From NCBI RefSeq assembly GCF_030811475.1, contig NZ_JAUSQV010000001.1:3297001-3361000 (forward strand): a stretch of DNA of 64,000 bases. Direction: 5' to 3'. The notes beneath the pieces are model-generated. The model searched no databases. It had not been told where the DNA came from and saw nothing but the letters and a program-made list of their open reading frames with translations. The position numbers and the translations under genes are program-made. Positions 44,809-53,128 of the stretch are shown here, piece after piece. The number at the start of each line of letters is the position of its first letter. Within the stretch, counting starts at the first letter, position 1. The DNA is from Nakamurella flavida. Its GTDB lineage: Bacteria; Actinomycetota; Actinomycetes; Mycobacteriales; Nakamurellaceae.

Positions 44809-45168
44809 CCTCGACACCGCCGTCTGCCTCCGGTCCACGCCGCGTGGCCCCCGTGCGCTGTGTAAGCGTCCTGTGGGGTGCCTATCACGGAGCGCAACTT
44901 CTTGTGACGCACGCCACAGGTGCCGGGAGGGTGGCTCTCAGGCCCTTCACATGTCCTTCACGCTACTCACCGTGATGGCCGGACCGGTGCCGAACTTCCC
45001 GCCTTCAGTCGCGTCACCTGTCGGGATGACGGGAGGGGGAAAGCCGGTGACGGGGGCGGGCGCTGGCCCGGAAACGGCCCGGATCGGGGCCATATGCTCT
45101 GCCCTGTCGGATTCCCCCGCCGGCATCGCCATGGGGGGTCACATTTCTTCCAGGGGCGGGAAAAACCA
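44809..45168 (+). promoter_or_regulatory. Long leader region upstream of the LAxTG protein
   Basis: 360 bases without a credible gene. Around 44990-45110 it has paired GC-rich stretches, including GGcCCG-GAAA-CGGcCC near 45067-45085, a possible GAAA-capped hairpin, and a GGGAAAGCCGGTGACGG stretch at about 45039-45055 that recalls parts of known riboswitches. The other conserved boxes of cobalamin or cyclic di-AMP riboswitches were not found. It should contain the promoter. Confidence 0.35.
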
Positions 45169-46071
45169 ATGCTGCGTAAAGCTGTCGTGTCACTGTTCAT
45201 CGCGATCATCGGATTGTTCGCATTCTCCGGAATGGCGTCCGCCGATCCCACCAACTACCCGGGCCAGGGCGATCCGGGGGACCCGCAGATCTCCGCGCCG
45301 GCCTCCGCGCCGGCCGGTGGGGTCGCCACCGTCGCCGGGACGGGCTTCGACGCCGGCGAGGTCGTCTACGTCGTCATCACCGCACCGGACGGCACCACCT
45401 TCGCCGCGCTGGTCACCGCGAACGACGACGGCACCCTGAGCGTCCCGGTGCCGCTGGTCCTCTCCGGTTCCTACTCCGTGTCCGCGAGCGGCATGCGCTC
45501 CGGTCTGCTGTCGCAGGTGACCATCCAGTCCACCGGCTCCACCACTCCGGTTTCCAACGGCCCGACCGAGGTCGCCAACGGCAGCGTCATCGTCGGCGTC
45601 AACAACGGCACGATCATCGTGAACAACGGGATCATCTTCTATGGCGAGGGTTTCGTCGCCGGGGAGAACGTCACCATCAACATCGTCTACTACGGCAAGG
45701 ATGCGGTGAAGGCCGACACGATCGTCGTGGTGGCCGACGCCGACGGGAAGATCCGGCACGAGCTCACCCCCAGCCACGCCGGCAAGGTCGTCGTCTCCGC
45801 CGGAGGCGAGACCAGTGGTGGTAGCGGCGAGGTCGTCGTCACCGTCACTGGGACCGACAGCGACAGCGGCTGGGCCGCCGTCGCCACCACCACCGTCGCC
45901 GGTAAGAACGTGATCGCCGTCGCCCCCAACGGCTCCTACCTGGCCAGCACCGGCGCCTCCATCGCCGGCCCGATCGCCATCGGCGGCGCCGCTCTCGTCG
46001 CCGGCTTGGGCCTGCTGTTCTTCGGCACCCGTGGCGCCATCCGTCGTAAGGGTGGGCACGTCCAAAGCTGA
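45169..46071 (+). CDS. LAxTG cell-wall-anchored surface protein
   Basis: A 300-residue secreted protein. Signal peptide 1-26 (MLRKAVVSLFIAIIGLFAF, ending SGMASA), then two beta-rich domains that look Ig-like: one around DPQISAPASAPAGGVATVAG and one around NNGIIFYGEGFVAGENVTIN. The C-terminus is a sorting signal: LASTG (258-262), a hydrophobic helix and the Arg/Lys tail RGAIRRK. LAxTG is the usual motif of class E sortases in high-GC Gram-positives, which attach such proteins to peptidoglycan. No sortase gene is in this window. ATG 45169 is the first codon before the signal peptide. A strong terminator follows. Confidence 0.85.
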   Translation: MLRKAVVSLFIAIIGLFAFSGMASADPTNYPGQGDPGDPQISAPASAPAGGVATVAGTGFDAGEVVYVVITAPDGTTFAALVTANDDGTLSVPVPLVLSGSYSVSASGMRSGLLSQVTIQSTGSTTPVSNGPTEVANGSVIVGVNNGTIIVNNGIIFYGEGFVAGENVTINIVYYGKDAVKADTIVVVADADGKIRHELTPSHAGKVVVSAGGETSGGSGEVVVTVTGTDSDSGWAAVATTTVAGKNVIAVAPNGSYLASTGASIAGPIAIGGAALVAGLGLLFFGTRGAIRRKGGHVQS

Positions 46072-46097
46072 GTCCCCATCAGGCTCCGGCCCGATAC

Positions 46098-46145
46098 GCC
46101 CCGGCCCCGGTCGACACCGCTCTCGCGGTGCCGGCCGGGGCTTTT
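46098..46145 (+). terminator. Intrinsic terminator of the surface protein gene
   Basis: A stem with arms GCCCCGGCC (46098-46106) and GGCCGGGGC (46133-46141), an inner CACCG/CGGTG pairing, and a TTTT run at 46142-46145. The clearest rho-independent terminator in the window; it separates the surface protein gene from the exopolysaccharide cluster. Confidence 0.9.
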
Positions 46146-46304
46146 GCGTGAGCCGGGCGGAGTCTCGGCCGATGGCCCGAAACGGAGACCTCGACCGTAC
46201 GAGGACGATGCAGAGGGCTGACCTGACGCGGAGACCGGCTCGTACCCGCCTCTTACCCGGGCGTGACAGTGCGTGCGCGACTCTCTACAGCGAGGCATCA
46301 CAGG

Positions 46305-46383
46305 GGTCCTCTCCCCGAGGACCGATCCGGCGCGACCGCCAGATCCTTCCGGTGACGGGTGATGCGCGGTCGAGAGGGTCCTC
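46305..46383 (+). promoter_or_regulatory. Leader with two exclusive pairings before the polysaccharide cluster
   Basis: GGTCCTC occurs at 46305-46311 and again at 46377-46383, right at the ATG; one complementary GAGGACC lies at 46317-46323. The middle copy can pair with the first, leaving the start free, or with the last, hiding the ribosome-binding site GAGAGGG. The rest of 46146-46304 shows no gene. Confidence 0.4.
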
Positions 46384-47874
46384 ATGGATGTGCGTGGTTG
46401 GGTCAGAGCGCTCCGCAAGAACTGGTGGATCGTGCTGGTCACCACGGCCGTCGCGCTCGGTATCGGCGTCCTGGTGACGGTCCTGACCCCGAAGCAGTAC
46501 GCCAGTTCGGTGACGTTCTTCGTCCGCACCCCGACCGAACAGATCACCGGCGCCTATCAGGCGGATCAGTTCGCCCAGAAGCGGGTCAACTCCTACGTGC
46601 AGCTCCTGGACAGCCAGTCGTTGGCCGACCTGGTGTTGCAGGAGACTCGTCTCCCGATGACGACAGGACAGGTGCAGAGCGCCATCTCGGCCAAGGGAGA
46701 CCTCAACACCGTCCTGCTGACCGCATCCGTGACGGCAGGTTCGCCCGAGACCGCTTTTCAGATCGCTGATTCCGTGTCGCGACAACTCGTGGATCTCGTG
46801 GCCTCGATCGAGACCTCCCCCGGTTCCCTCGCGCCCGCGGTCAACCTCGTCGTGACGTCGGCACCCACGCTCAACCCCGCCGCGGTCAGGCCGGAGCCGT
46901 TCGTCAACCTCGGGTTGGCGTTGATCGCCGGGCTGCTGGCCGGTGTCGGCATCGCCGCTCTCCGTGAGATCCTCGACACCTCGGTGCGGTCCGTCGACAC
47001 CGTGAAGGCCACGAGTGGCGGCGCAGTCCTGGGGGTGGTCCCGTTCGACGGGACGGCCAAGGCCTCTCCCTTGCTCACCGACGATCGGTCCCACTCGATC
47101 CGCGCGGAGGCGTTCCGTCAGCTTCGGACCAACCTGCAGTTCGTCGATGTGGAGAACCCGGTCAAGGTCCTGGTGGTGACTTCGTCGGTGGCGGAGGAGG
47201 GGAAGTCGAACACAGCCGCCAACCTGGCGCTCACGTTCGCCGAAGCAGGTCAGCGCGTGCTGCTCATCGAAGCCGACCTCCGTCGGCCGAGGGTCGCGGA
47301 CTACCTGGGGATCGAGGGTGCGGTCGGGTTGACCAACGTGCTCGCCGGTCAGGTGAGCATCGACGAGGTCCTCCAGCCATGGGGACGGGCGAGCCTCACC
47401 GTCCTGCCCAGCGGAAGTATCCCGCCCAATCCGTCCGAACTGCTCGGCGGTCGACGGATGCACGAGGTGCTCGACCACATGAAACAGCGGTTCGACGTCA
47501 TCGTCATCGACACCCCGCCCCTGCTGCCCGTCACCGACGGGGCGATCGCAGCGGCGGCCGCCGACGGCGCCATCCTGGTCGTCCGGCATGGCAGGACCAG
47601 GCGCGCGCAGGTGGAAGCGGCCGTCGCTGCGCTGACGGCGGTCGACGCCCGCCTGCTCGGATCGATCTTGAACATGGTTCCGGCCAAGGGTGTGGATTCC
47701 TACGCCCACTACGGCTACGGGTACTACGTCGCTGATTCCGAGCACAGCGCCAGAGGATTCCTCCAGGTGTCGAAGGACGACCCGTCCGCATGGGTGCCTG
47801 CCGTGGAGCGCGACGTGCCGGCGGGCACTGCGGGCGGCAGGCACATGACGCTCGAGCCCGAGCACACCCGCTGA
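46384..47874 (+). CDS. Polysaccharide co-polymerase / tyrosine autokinase (Wzz-CpsD type)
   Basis: A 496-residue fusion of chain-length determinant and BY-kinase. Wzz part: helix near 14-34, outer region, and a second helix near 178-198 (LALIAGLLAGVGIAALREI). Kinase part: Walker A variant VAEEGKSNTAANLAL near 268-282 (GKS followed by Asn), Walker A' LLIEADLRRPRV and Walker B VIVIDTPPLLPVTD. The C-terminus has a tyrosine cluster, Tyr440, 443, 445, 447 and 448, the usual autophosphorylation tail. It controls length and export of the polysaccharide. ATG 46384 follows GAGAGGG; the leader upstream has a possible RNA switch. First gene of the cluster. Confidence 0.92.
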   Translation: MDVRGWVRALRKNWWIVLVTTAVALGIGVLVTVLTPKQYASSVTFFVRTPTEQITGAYQADQFAQKRVNSYVQLLDSQSLADLVLQETRLPMTTGQVQSAISAKGDLNTVLLTASVTAGSPETAFQIADSVSRQLVDLVASIETSPGSLAPAVNLVVTSAPTLNPAAVRPEPFVNLGLALIAGLLAGVGIAALREILDTSVRSVDTVKATSGGAVLGVVPFDGTAKASPLLTDDRSHSIRAEAFRQLRTNLQFVDVENPVKVLVVTSSVAEEGKSNTAANLALTFAEAGQRVLLIEADLRRPRVADYLGIEGAVGLTNVLAGQVSIDEVLQPWGRASLTVLPSGSIPPNPSELLGGRRMHEVLDHMKQRFDVIVIDTPPLLPVTDGAIAAAAADGAILVVRHGRTRRAQVEAAVAALTAVDARLLGSILNMVPAKGVDSYAHYGYGYYVADSEHSARGFLQVSKDDPSAWVPAVERDVPAGTAGGRHMTLEPEHTR

Positions 47875-47882
47875 TCGACCAC

Positions 47883-48803
47883 ATGAGCCGATCTGGATCT
47901 GAGGTAGTTCCCACCCCCTCACGGCACGTCGTCGCGGTGACCGTCGCGACCTACCGCCGTCCGGGTCTGCTCCGAGAGTTGTTGCAGACAGTCGTGCCGC
48001 AGACCGAGCCCGGGCGGCACGTGGTCGTGGTCGTCGACAACGACCCCCTGGGTTCGGCACGGGTCGTGGCCGGGGAGTTCCCGTCCGTTCGTTACTTGCT
48101 CGAGGAGAATCCGGGGATCGCCGCTGCGCGCAACCGCGCGGTCGGCATGGTGATCGACGACGTCACCGCGGTGGCCTTCGTGGATGATGACGAGACGGTC
48201 GGTGCGGGATGGCTCGAATCGATGATCAGCGCCCTGGACGGACTCGACGCCGATGTGATCGTGGGGCCCGTCATTCCCATCCTGCCGGAATCTGCTTCTC
48301 CGCTGATCGTTCGACTGAGGTTCTTCCAACGCCCGCGCGCACGCACGGGGGACGACGTCCGGTGGCCGGCGACGAACAACTCGATCGTCACCGTGGAGGC
48401 GTTGAGACGCCTGGAGGGCGACCACTTCAGGGAGAGCTTCTCCCGGACCGGTGGAAGTGACGCCGAGCTCTTCTGGCGTCTCCGCAGGCTCGGGATTCGG
48501 ATGCGGTGGCTCGACGAAGCTGTTGTGTACGAACGTGTTCCACCGGAGCGGGCGACATGGCGATGGTTGTGGCGCCGCGGGGTCCGGCTCGGCAACGTCA
48601 GCGGACGCCTGCTGTCCCGCGAGCGGCCCCGTTCCTACGTCGCCGGGGTCGCCGCTGCGCGTCTGCTCGTCGGGCTCGTTCTGGGGCCCGTCTTCGCCGT
48701 CGTCGCACCCCGCCGGGCGGCACTGACCCTGATGCATGTTCCGAAGGCCGTCGGAATGGTCCGCAGCATGACTGGGAACTATGTGCAGGAGTACGCCCGA
48801 TGA
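47883..48803 (+). CDS. Glycosyltransferase family 2
   Basis: A 306-residue GT-A fold transferase. The N-terminus holds the nucleotide-sugar domain (VVAVTVATYRRPGLLRELL and VVVVDNDPLGSARVVA), a donor/metal motif DDD at 101-103 (AFVDDDETVG) and an acceptor region with DAELFWRLRRLGIRMRWL. One or two C-terminal hydrophobic segments suggest membrane association. It adds one sugar to the lipid-linked repeat unit; donor and linkage unknown. ATG 47883 lies eight bases after the kinase stop, and its stop overlaps the next ATG (ATGA). Confidence 0.9.
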   Translation: MSRSGSEVVPTPSRHVVAVTVATYRRPGLLRELLQTVVPQTEPGRHVVVVVDNDPLGSARVVAGEFPSVRYLLEENPGIAAARNRAVGMVIDDVTAVAFVDDDETVGAGWLESMISALDGLDADVIVGPVIPILPESASPLIVRLRFFQRPRARTGDDVRWPATNNSIVTVEALRRLEGDHFRESFSRTGGSDAELFWRLRRLGIRMRWLDEAVVYERVPPERATWRWLWRRGVRLGNVSGRLLSRERPRSYVAGVAAARLLVGLVLGPVFAVVAPRRAALTLMHVPKAVGMVRSMTGNYVQEYAR

Positions 48804-49777
48804 CCGTGGGGACCCGGCCAGCTGTCTCCGTCGTCATCCCGACGGTCCTGCGGGACCAGCTCGAGCGTGCCGTCCGCTCGGTCCGATCCCAGTCGTACGA
48901 CGGACGGGTCGAGGTGGTCGTCGTGATCGACCGCCCGAAGACTCCCGAGTCGGAGGCGAGGGCCGAGCGCCTGACCGCCGACGGCGTCGACCGGATCGTC
49001 TGGACGGGAGGCGGGCGGGGCGGGGGGCATGCCAGGAACCTCGGGATCTCGTCGGCGACCGGAGTCCTGCTCGGCCTGTTGGACGACGACGACGAATGGC
49101 TGCCCCACAAACTCGACGAACAGGTCGAGCGCATGCATGCCGGCGCCGACGAGCTTGTGCTGAGCTGCCGGATAGTCCAGGTCGACCCGTCGACCGGCCG
49201 GAGTTCTGTGCCGGTCCCGCGGACGCTGGCTTCCCCCCCACAGCGCATCGAGGAGTATCTCTTCCGGCGGCGCCGACCATCCATCGATCGGGCGGCCTTC
49301 TACACATCGACCCTCCTGTTGACCAGAGAGTTGGCTCGGCGGATTCCCTGGGACGAGGACCTGCCCCGCCACCAGGACTGGGATTGGCTTCTCCGGCTGC
49401 AACGCGATGCAGATGCGCATTTCGCTCACATACCTTCCGTCGGGGTCCGCATTCATGCGAACAGCGATGGGTCGATTTCCGCCAGTTCGGACTGGGAGTC
49501 CTCGCTACGGTGGATACAGGCGTGGGATCGTGACATCTCCGGGGCCACGGCTGTGGACTTCGTGACCGCTCAGACCCTCCGGTACGCGCTGGATGGCAGG
49601 TCCGTGGTCGGGGTCAGGGGCGCGGTCAGCGCTGTCTGGAGGCACCGGCGGCTACCCGCGCCGGGCCCGACCGTCATCGCGCTGTCCGGGCTGATCCCGA
49701 GGCGGCACCTCGCGCGTGCGCTGATGCGCACGGTCGACCCGGCAGCCGTGGCACGCTCCGCCGGGGGCGTGCGATGA
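48800..49777 (+). CDS. Glycosyltransferase family 2
   Basis: A 325-residue GT2 enzyme. The N-terminus PAVSVVIPTVLRDQLERAV is the classic start, then EVVVVIDRP, GGHARNLGISSATG and the metal motif LLDDDDEWLPHK (Asp95-98). An acceptor-binding segment LPRHQDWDWLLRLQ with the ED/QD element follows. It probably adds a second sugar in the repeat unit. ATGA overlaps on both sides (48800 and 49774) place it in tight translational order between the first GT2 and the fucosyltransferase. Codon use is less GC-biased than in housekeeping genes of the window. Confidence 0.9.
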   Translation: MTVGTRPAVSVVIPTVLRDQLERAVRSVRSQSYDGRVEVVVVIDRPKTPESEARAERLTADGVDRIVWTGGGRGGGHARNLGISSATGVLLGLLDDDDEWLPHKLDEQVERMHAGADELVLSCRIVQVDPSTGRSSVPVPRTLASPPQRIEEYLFRRRRPSIDRAAFYTSTLLLTRELARRIPWDEDLPRHQDWDWLLRLQRDADAHFAHIPSVGVRIHANSDGSISASSDWESSLRWIQAWDRDISGATAVDFVTAQTLRYALDGRSVVGVRGAVSAVWRHRRLPAPGPTVIALSGLIPRRHLARALMRTVDPAAVARSAGGVR

Positions 49778-50646
49778 GCAGGCGACATGTCGAGGTGGAA
49801 CTCTCCGGAGGTCTGGCCAACCAGCTCTTCCAGTGGAGCGCGGGACGGGTGCTCGCCGATGAACACGGTGTTCCTCTGATCCTGGACGCATCGCTGGTCT
49901 GTCGACCGGATGGTCGGGGACTCCAGGTGGACCGGTTGTCCGATCACGAGCGGCTCGTCGAGCCCGGAGAGCTCACGCGCAGGCTCTGGTCGTCTGCGCA
50001 TCGATGGTTGCCTCGGGTGCCACTGGGCCTGGTCAAGCGAATCGCGCTGCGGAGGCCGAGGGCCACCCGCCGATGCGGGGACCTCAGGGCTGCTCGTGTC
50101 GTCCTGGGGTCCGGCCGGTCACCGCGCCTGGCCGGCTTGTTCCAGGAGCCCGATCTCCTGTTCGCGCAGCGGGAGAACATCAGGGAGCGCGTCCGGACCC
50201 GGCTCCCGGCGGGCGGTGCGGTCGCGTCCCTGCCCGAGAACTATGCCGCTGTTCACATTCGGCGGGGCGACTACGTCTCGAACGAGAAATATCGGCGACT
50301 GTTCGGCGTCTGCAGCGAGCAGTACTTCCGCAGGGCCATCCGCCGACTCGATCCGTCCCTGCCGATCGCCTTCGTCAGCGACGATCCCGCGTGGTGTCGA
50401 TCGTTCGCCACCTCGCTCGGTTTTCCCGCGCACCGCATCCTGCCCCCGTCCGGCAACGACCACTTCGATGACCTGGCCACGATCGCCCGCGCGAAGGAGG
50501 TGGTGCTGTCGAACAGCACGTTCTCCTGGTGGGGCGTCTACCTGGGTGAGCCGGTCACGGTCATCTGTCCGGAACCATGGTTCACCGAGCGTTCCCGCGA
50601 CCGCGGTCTCGTACTGCCGGGGTGGATCAGAGTGCCTCGTGACTGA
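49774..50646 (+). CDS. GT11 alpha-1,2-fucosyltransferase-like
   Basis: A 290-residue transferase of the GT11 family, which moves L-fucose from GDP-fucose to a hydroxyl, usually alpha-1,2. Family motifs: N-terminal VELSGGLANQLFQWSAGR, motif I HIRRGDY (161-167), motif II region PIAFVSDDPAWCRSF and motif III SNSTFSWWG (246-254). The GDP-fucose supply genes fcl and gmd lie 2.5 kb downstream, which supports the assignment strongly. ATG 49774 overlaps the previous stop. The next gene's GTG overlaps its end by eight bases. Confidence 0.92.
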   Translation: MSRRHVEVELSGGLANQLFQWSAGRVLADEHGVPLILDASLVCRPDGRGLQVDRLSDHERLVEPGELTRRLWSSAHRWLPRVPLGLVKRIALRRPRATRRCGDLRAARVVLGSGRSPRLAGLFQEPDLLFAQRENIRERVRTRLPAGGAVASLPENYAAVHIRRGDYVSNEKYRRLFGVCSEQYFRRAIRRLDPSLPIAFVSDDPAWCRSFATSLGFPAHRILPPSGNDHFDDLATIARAKEVVLSNSTFSWWGVYLGEPVTVICPEPWFTERSRDRGLVLPGWIRVPRD

Positions 50647-51880
50647 CATCGAAGGGCGCCACCGCACGGTCGCTGTCCGTACTTCATGGCGTGACAAGTG
50701 GCGCCGTGTCCAGGAACTCGGACTCTACGGGGCAGGCCCACTCGCGATCTTCATCACGGCTCCGGTCCTGGCGCAGGGTCTGGGACCTGACGCCCGCGGT
50801 GACTTCGGGGTGGCCCAGGCGGTCGTCTCCTTCGCGGCTGCCGTGGGTGCGTGCGGCCAGGCCGAGGTGTATCTCGCCGATCGTAGGGAGGGGTCAGGTA
50901 ATTATCGGGCGGCCGCGAGGGTCGCTCTGCTGGGCGCGGTGGTCACCTCGCTGCTGGCGGTGGCGGTCATGCTCGCACTCCGGCTGGACTTCGCGTTGTC
51001 GCTCGCAGCCGCGGTGCTGGTGCCCGTCATCACCCAATCGCAGCTGTGGCGGTCCGCAGCCGTCAGCCTGGGACGCATCGCCCTCCCCGCGTACTCCAGT
51101 GCGATGGCCGCCGCACTGCGCGTCCTGGCGCTGTCGGCCTTGTGGTGGGCGGCCGTCCTGAATGCGACGAGCGCCATGGCAGCCGTGCAGATGACGACTG
51201 CACTCGCCGGGGCGATCGTGCTCGGTCGAATGGTGCGCAGGCCCGGCTCTGTGGTCTCCGTCCCGTCGAGCCGGGGGCAGTATCAGGTACTGCTCCGCCG
51301 CGGAGCGCCCCTGCTGTTGTTCTCCGTGCTCACCAGCATCACCTTGCGCAGCGACATCCTCGCAGTGCAGATGTTCGCGAGTTCCGAGCAGGTCGGTGTC
51401 TATGCCGCGGCTTCGTCCCTGAGCATCTCCGTGCTGGCGATCTCGGGCGCGTTCAAGTCGCGTGTCCAGGCTGCGCTCTTCGGCGATGACGCGCGCGCCG
51501 GGCTCAGGCTGGAGATGCGGATCATCGCGTTCCTGGTGGTTCCCGCGGGCGTGCTCGCGTCCGTCGGCAGTCCGTGGATTGTGCAGATCCTCTTCGGGCC
51601 GGGTTATGGCGATGCAGTGTCCGTCCTTCGCATCCTGAGCTTCGCCGCTGTCGCTCTCGTCTTCCTGGATGTGGCGCATGCGGCAGTCGTCGTTCTCGGC
51701 CTGCGCAGACAACTCATCGGTGTGGCCGCGGTGGGCGCGGGTGTGTCCGTCGTCGCGTTGGTCGCGTTGGTACCCGCATTCGGTGCTGACGGCGCCGCGC
51801 TGGCAAGCCTGTTGGGGTACTCCGCCGGAGCCGTCACCGGCTGGCTCTGCGTCCGGAAGGCACTGGCCGATGACCGTTGA
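50639..51880 (+). CDS. Wzx-like oligosaccharide flippase
   Basis: A 413-residue integral membrane protein with about twelve helices, matching the polysaccharide flippase (MATE/MOP superfamily) type. Typical features: APVLAQGLGPDARGDFGVAQ with the early helix pair, RSDILAVQMFASSEQVGVYA and ILFGPGYGDAVSVLRIL. It should move the lipid-linked repeat unit across the membrane. GTG 50639 is chosen; it overlaps the fucosyltransferase end by eight bases, and its own end overlaps the polymerase by eleven. It was placed by family, not by a catalytic motif, as this group has none. Confidence 0.85.
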   Translation: MTDIEGRHRTVAVRTSWRDKWRRVQELGLYGAGPLAIFITAPVLAQGLGPDARGDFGVAQAVVSFAAAVGACGQAEVYLADRREGSGNYRAAARVALLGAVVTSLLAVAVMLALRLDFALSLAAAVLVPVITQSQLWRSAAVSLGRIALPAYSSAMAAALRVLALSALWWAAVLNATSAMAAVQMTTALAGAIVLGRMVRRPGSVVSVPSSRGQYQVLLRRGAPLLLFSVLTSITLRSDILAVQMFASSEQVGVYAAASSLSISVLAISGAFKSRVQAALFGDDARAGLRLEMRIIAFLVVPAGVLASVGSPWIVQILFGPGYGDAVSVLRILSFAAVALVFLDVAHAAVVVLGLRRQLIGVAAVGAGVSVVALVALVPAFGADGAALASLLGYSAGAVTGWLCVRKALADDR

Positions 51881-53117
51881 ACTCTCGAGACCTCCGTCCG
51901 GATCCCCCGGTCCACGACACGGCCGTCCCACCAGGGACCTCGCCGCGCGCCGCGTCGCCGAGGTGATGACCGTCGCGGTCATCCTGATGTACCCGCGACC
52001 GCAGGGACTGAGCGGCACGGTGATCGCGCTGGTCGGGATCGTCCTGCTCGTCGTCGGTCTGCTGGTCGGAATCAGACCGACCGCCCCACCCGTGCCCACT
52101 GTCGTCTTCGTGATGTGCGCGCTTGCATCCGCTGTCGTCAACGCCGCCGGGAGGGAGAGCTCCGGTCTGGCTGAGATCGCGGCCATGCTGATCCCGCTCG
52201 GGATGGCCGGATCCATCGTCACCGTCCTGTCGTTCGAGCGCTTCATCCAGCTCGCGGACAGGGCATTGAAAGCCGTGGTGTGTCTGAGTCTCGTCGTGGC
52301 GTTCCTGATCCCGTCGATCGGGGTGACCCAGCGCGACGTCAACGCTGGAGCCATCCGCGGGATCTACGAACATCGCAACGGCTTTGCCTACGTCATCGCT
52401 CTGGCACTGGTCACTCACCTGGCCGCCTGTGCCATCCGTGGTGGGTATCGGTCGAGTCTGTGGTGGGTCCCCATCTTCGGGTTCGGCATGCTGGGTGCGA
52501 GTTCGGTGAGCGCGCTGGCGCTCGTGGCAGTGTCCGTCGCTCTGTATCTCTGGGTCAGATTGCTGCGCGGTCTCAGCCCCGAGGTTCGCTCGATGGTGAC
52601 CCTCGCCGCTTCGAGCGCTGCCCTGCTGATCGCCTTGGCCGCGACACTGTCCTGGTCACGTCTGCTGGACGCCTTCGACCGCGAGGACACTTTCCTCAGC
52701 AGGACCGAGATCTGGCAGGGGGCGGTCACGGCATGGCGGGAACGCCCCCTCCTCGGTTTCGGATGGGGCAATGTCCTGGGAGCGGACGACTCGCCGGCAG
52801 CAGTCATCGCGGCGTTCTCGGGATACGACGTTCGCAGCACGCACAACGGTTATCTGGCAGTGGCACTCCAGTTGGGGGTCGTCGGTCTCGTCGTCGCCCT
52901 CGGTTACCTGGCGGGCCTCGTGGTCCTGGTTCTGCGGCGTGCGGCTTCGGACCCGAGCGGACCGGCGGCCTGGGCGCTCCAGATCGTCGTCATCCTCGTG
53001 CTGGGCGACCTCGTCGAGACCCGGGCCTTCGTGAACATCGGATGGTTCCTTCTCGCCGTCATCTGGCTCTACGTCAAAGGGGCGAACCGTTCCTGCTCCT
53101 CGGCGAGCATCGATTGA
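51870..53117 (+). CDS. Wzy-like polysaccharide polymerase / O-antigen ligase family
   Basis: A 415-residue membrane protein with about eleven helices and one longer outer loop. The stretch EIWQGAVTAWRERPLLGFGW followed by THNGYLAVALQLGVVG is the Wzy/O-antigen ligase hallmark (Arg and His-Asn region). It should polymerise flipped repeat units. ATG 51870 overlaps the flippase end. It is the last gene of the plus-strand run; the gene after it, fcl, points back at it with 11 bases between. Confidence 0.85.
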   Translation: MTVELSRPPSGSPGPRHGRPTRDLAARRVAEVMTVAVILMYPRPQGLSGTVIALVGIVLLVVGLLVGIRPTAPPVPTVVFVMCALASAVVNAAGRESSGLAEIAAMLIPLGMAGSIVTVLSFERFIQLADRALKAVVCLSLVVAFLIPSIGVTQRDVNAGAIRGIYEHRNGFAYVIALALVTHLAACAIRGGYRSSLWWVPIFGFGMLGASSVSALALVAVSVALYLWVRLLRGLSPEVRSMVTLAASSAALLIALAATLSWSRLLDAFDREDTFLSRTEIWQGAVTAWRERPLLGFGWGNVLGADDSPAAVIAAFSGYDVRSTHNGYLAVALQLGVVGLVVALGYLAGLVVLVLRRAASDPSGPAAWALQIVVILVLGDLVETRAFVNIGWFLLAVIWLYVKGANRSCSSASID

Positions 53118-53128
53118 TGCCCGCGACG

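Noticed and set aside
45030-45110. Cobalamin or cyclic di-AMP riboswitch
   Set aside because: A GGGAAAGCCGGTG stretch is similar, but the B12 box and the other conserved elements are not seen; kept only as an unresolved leader.
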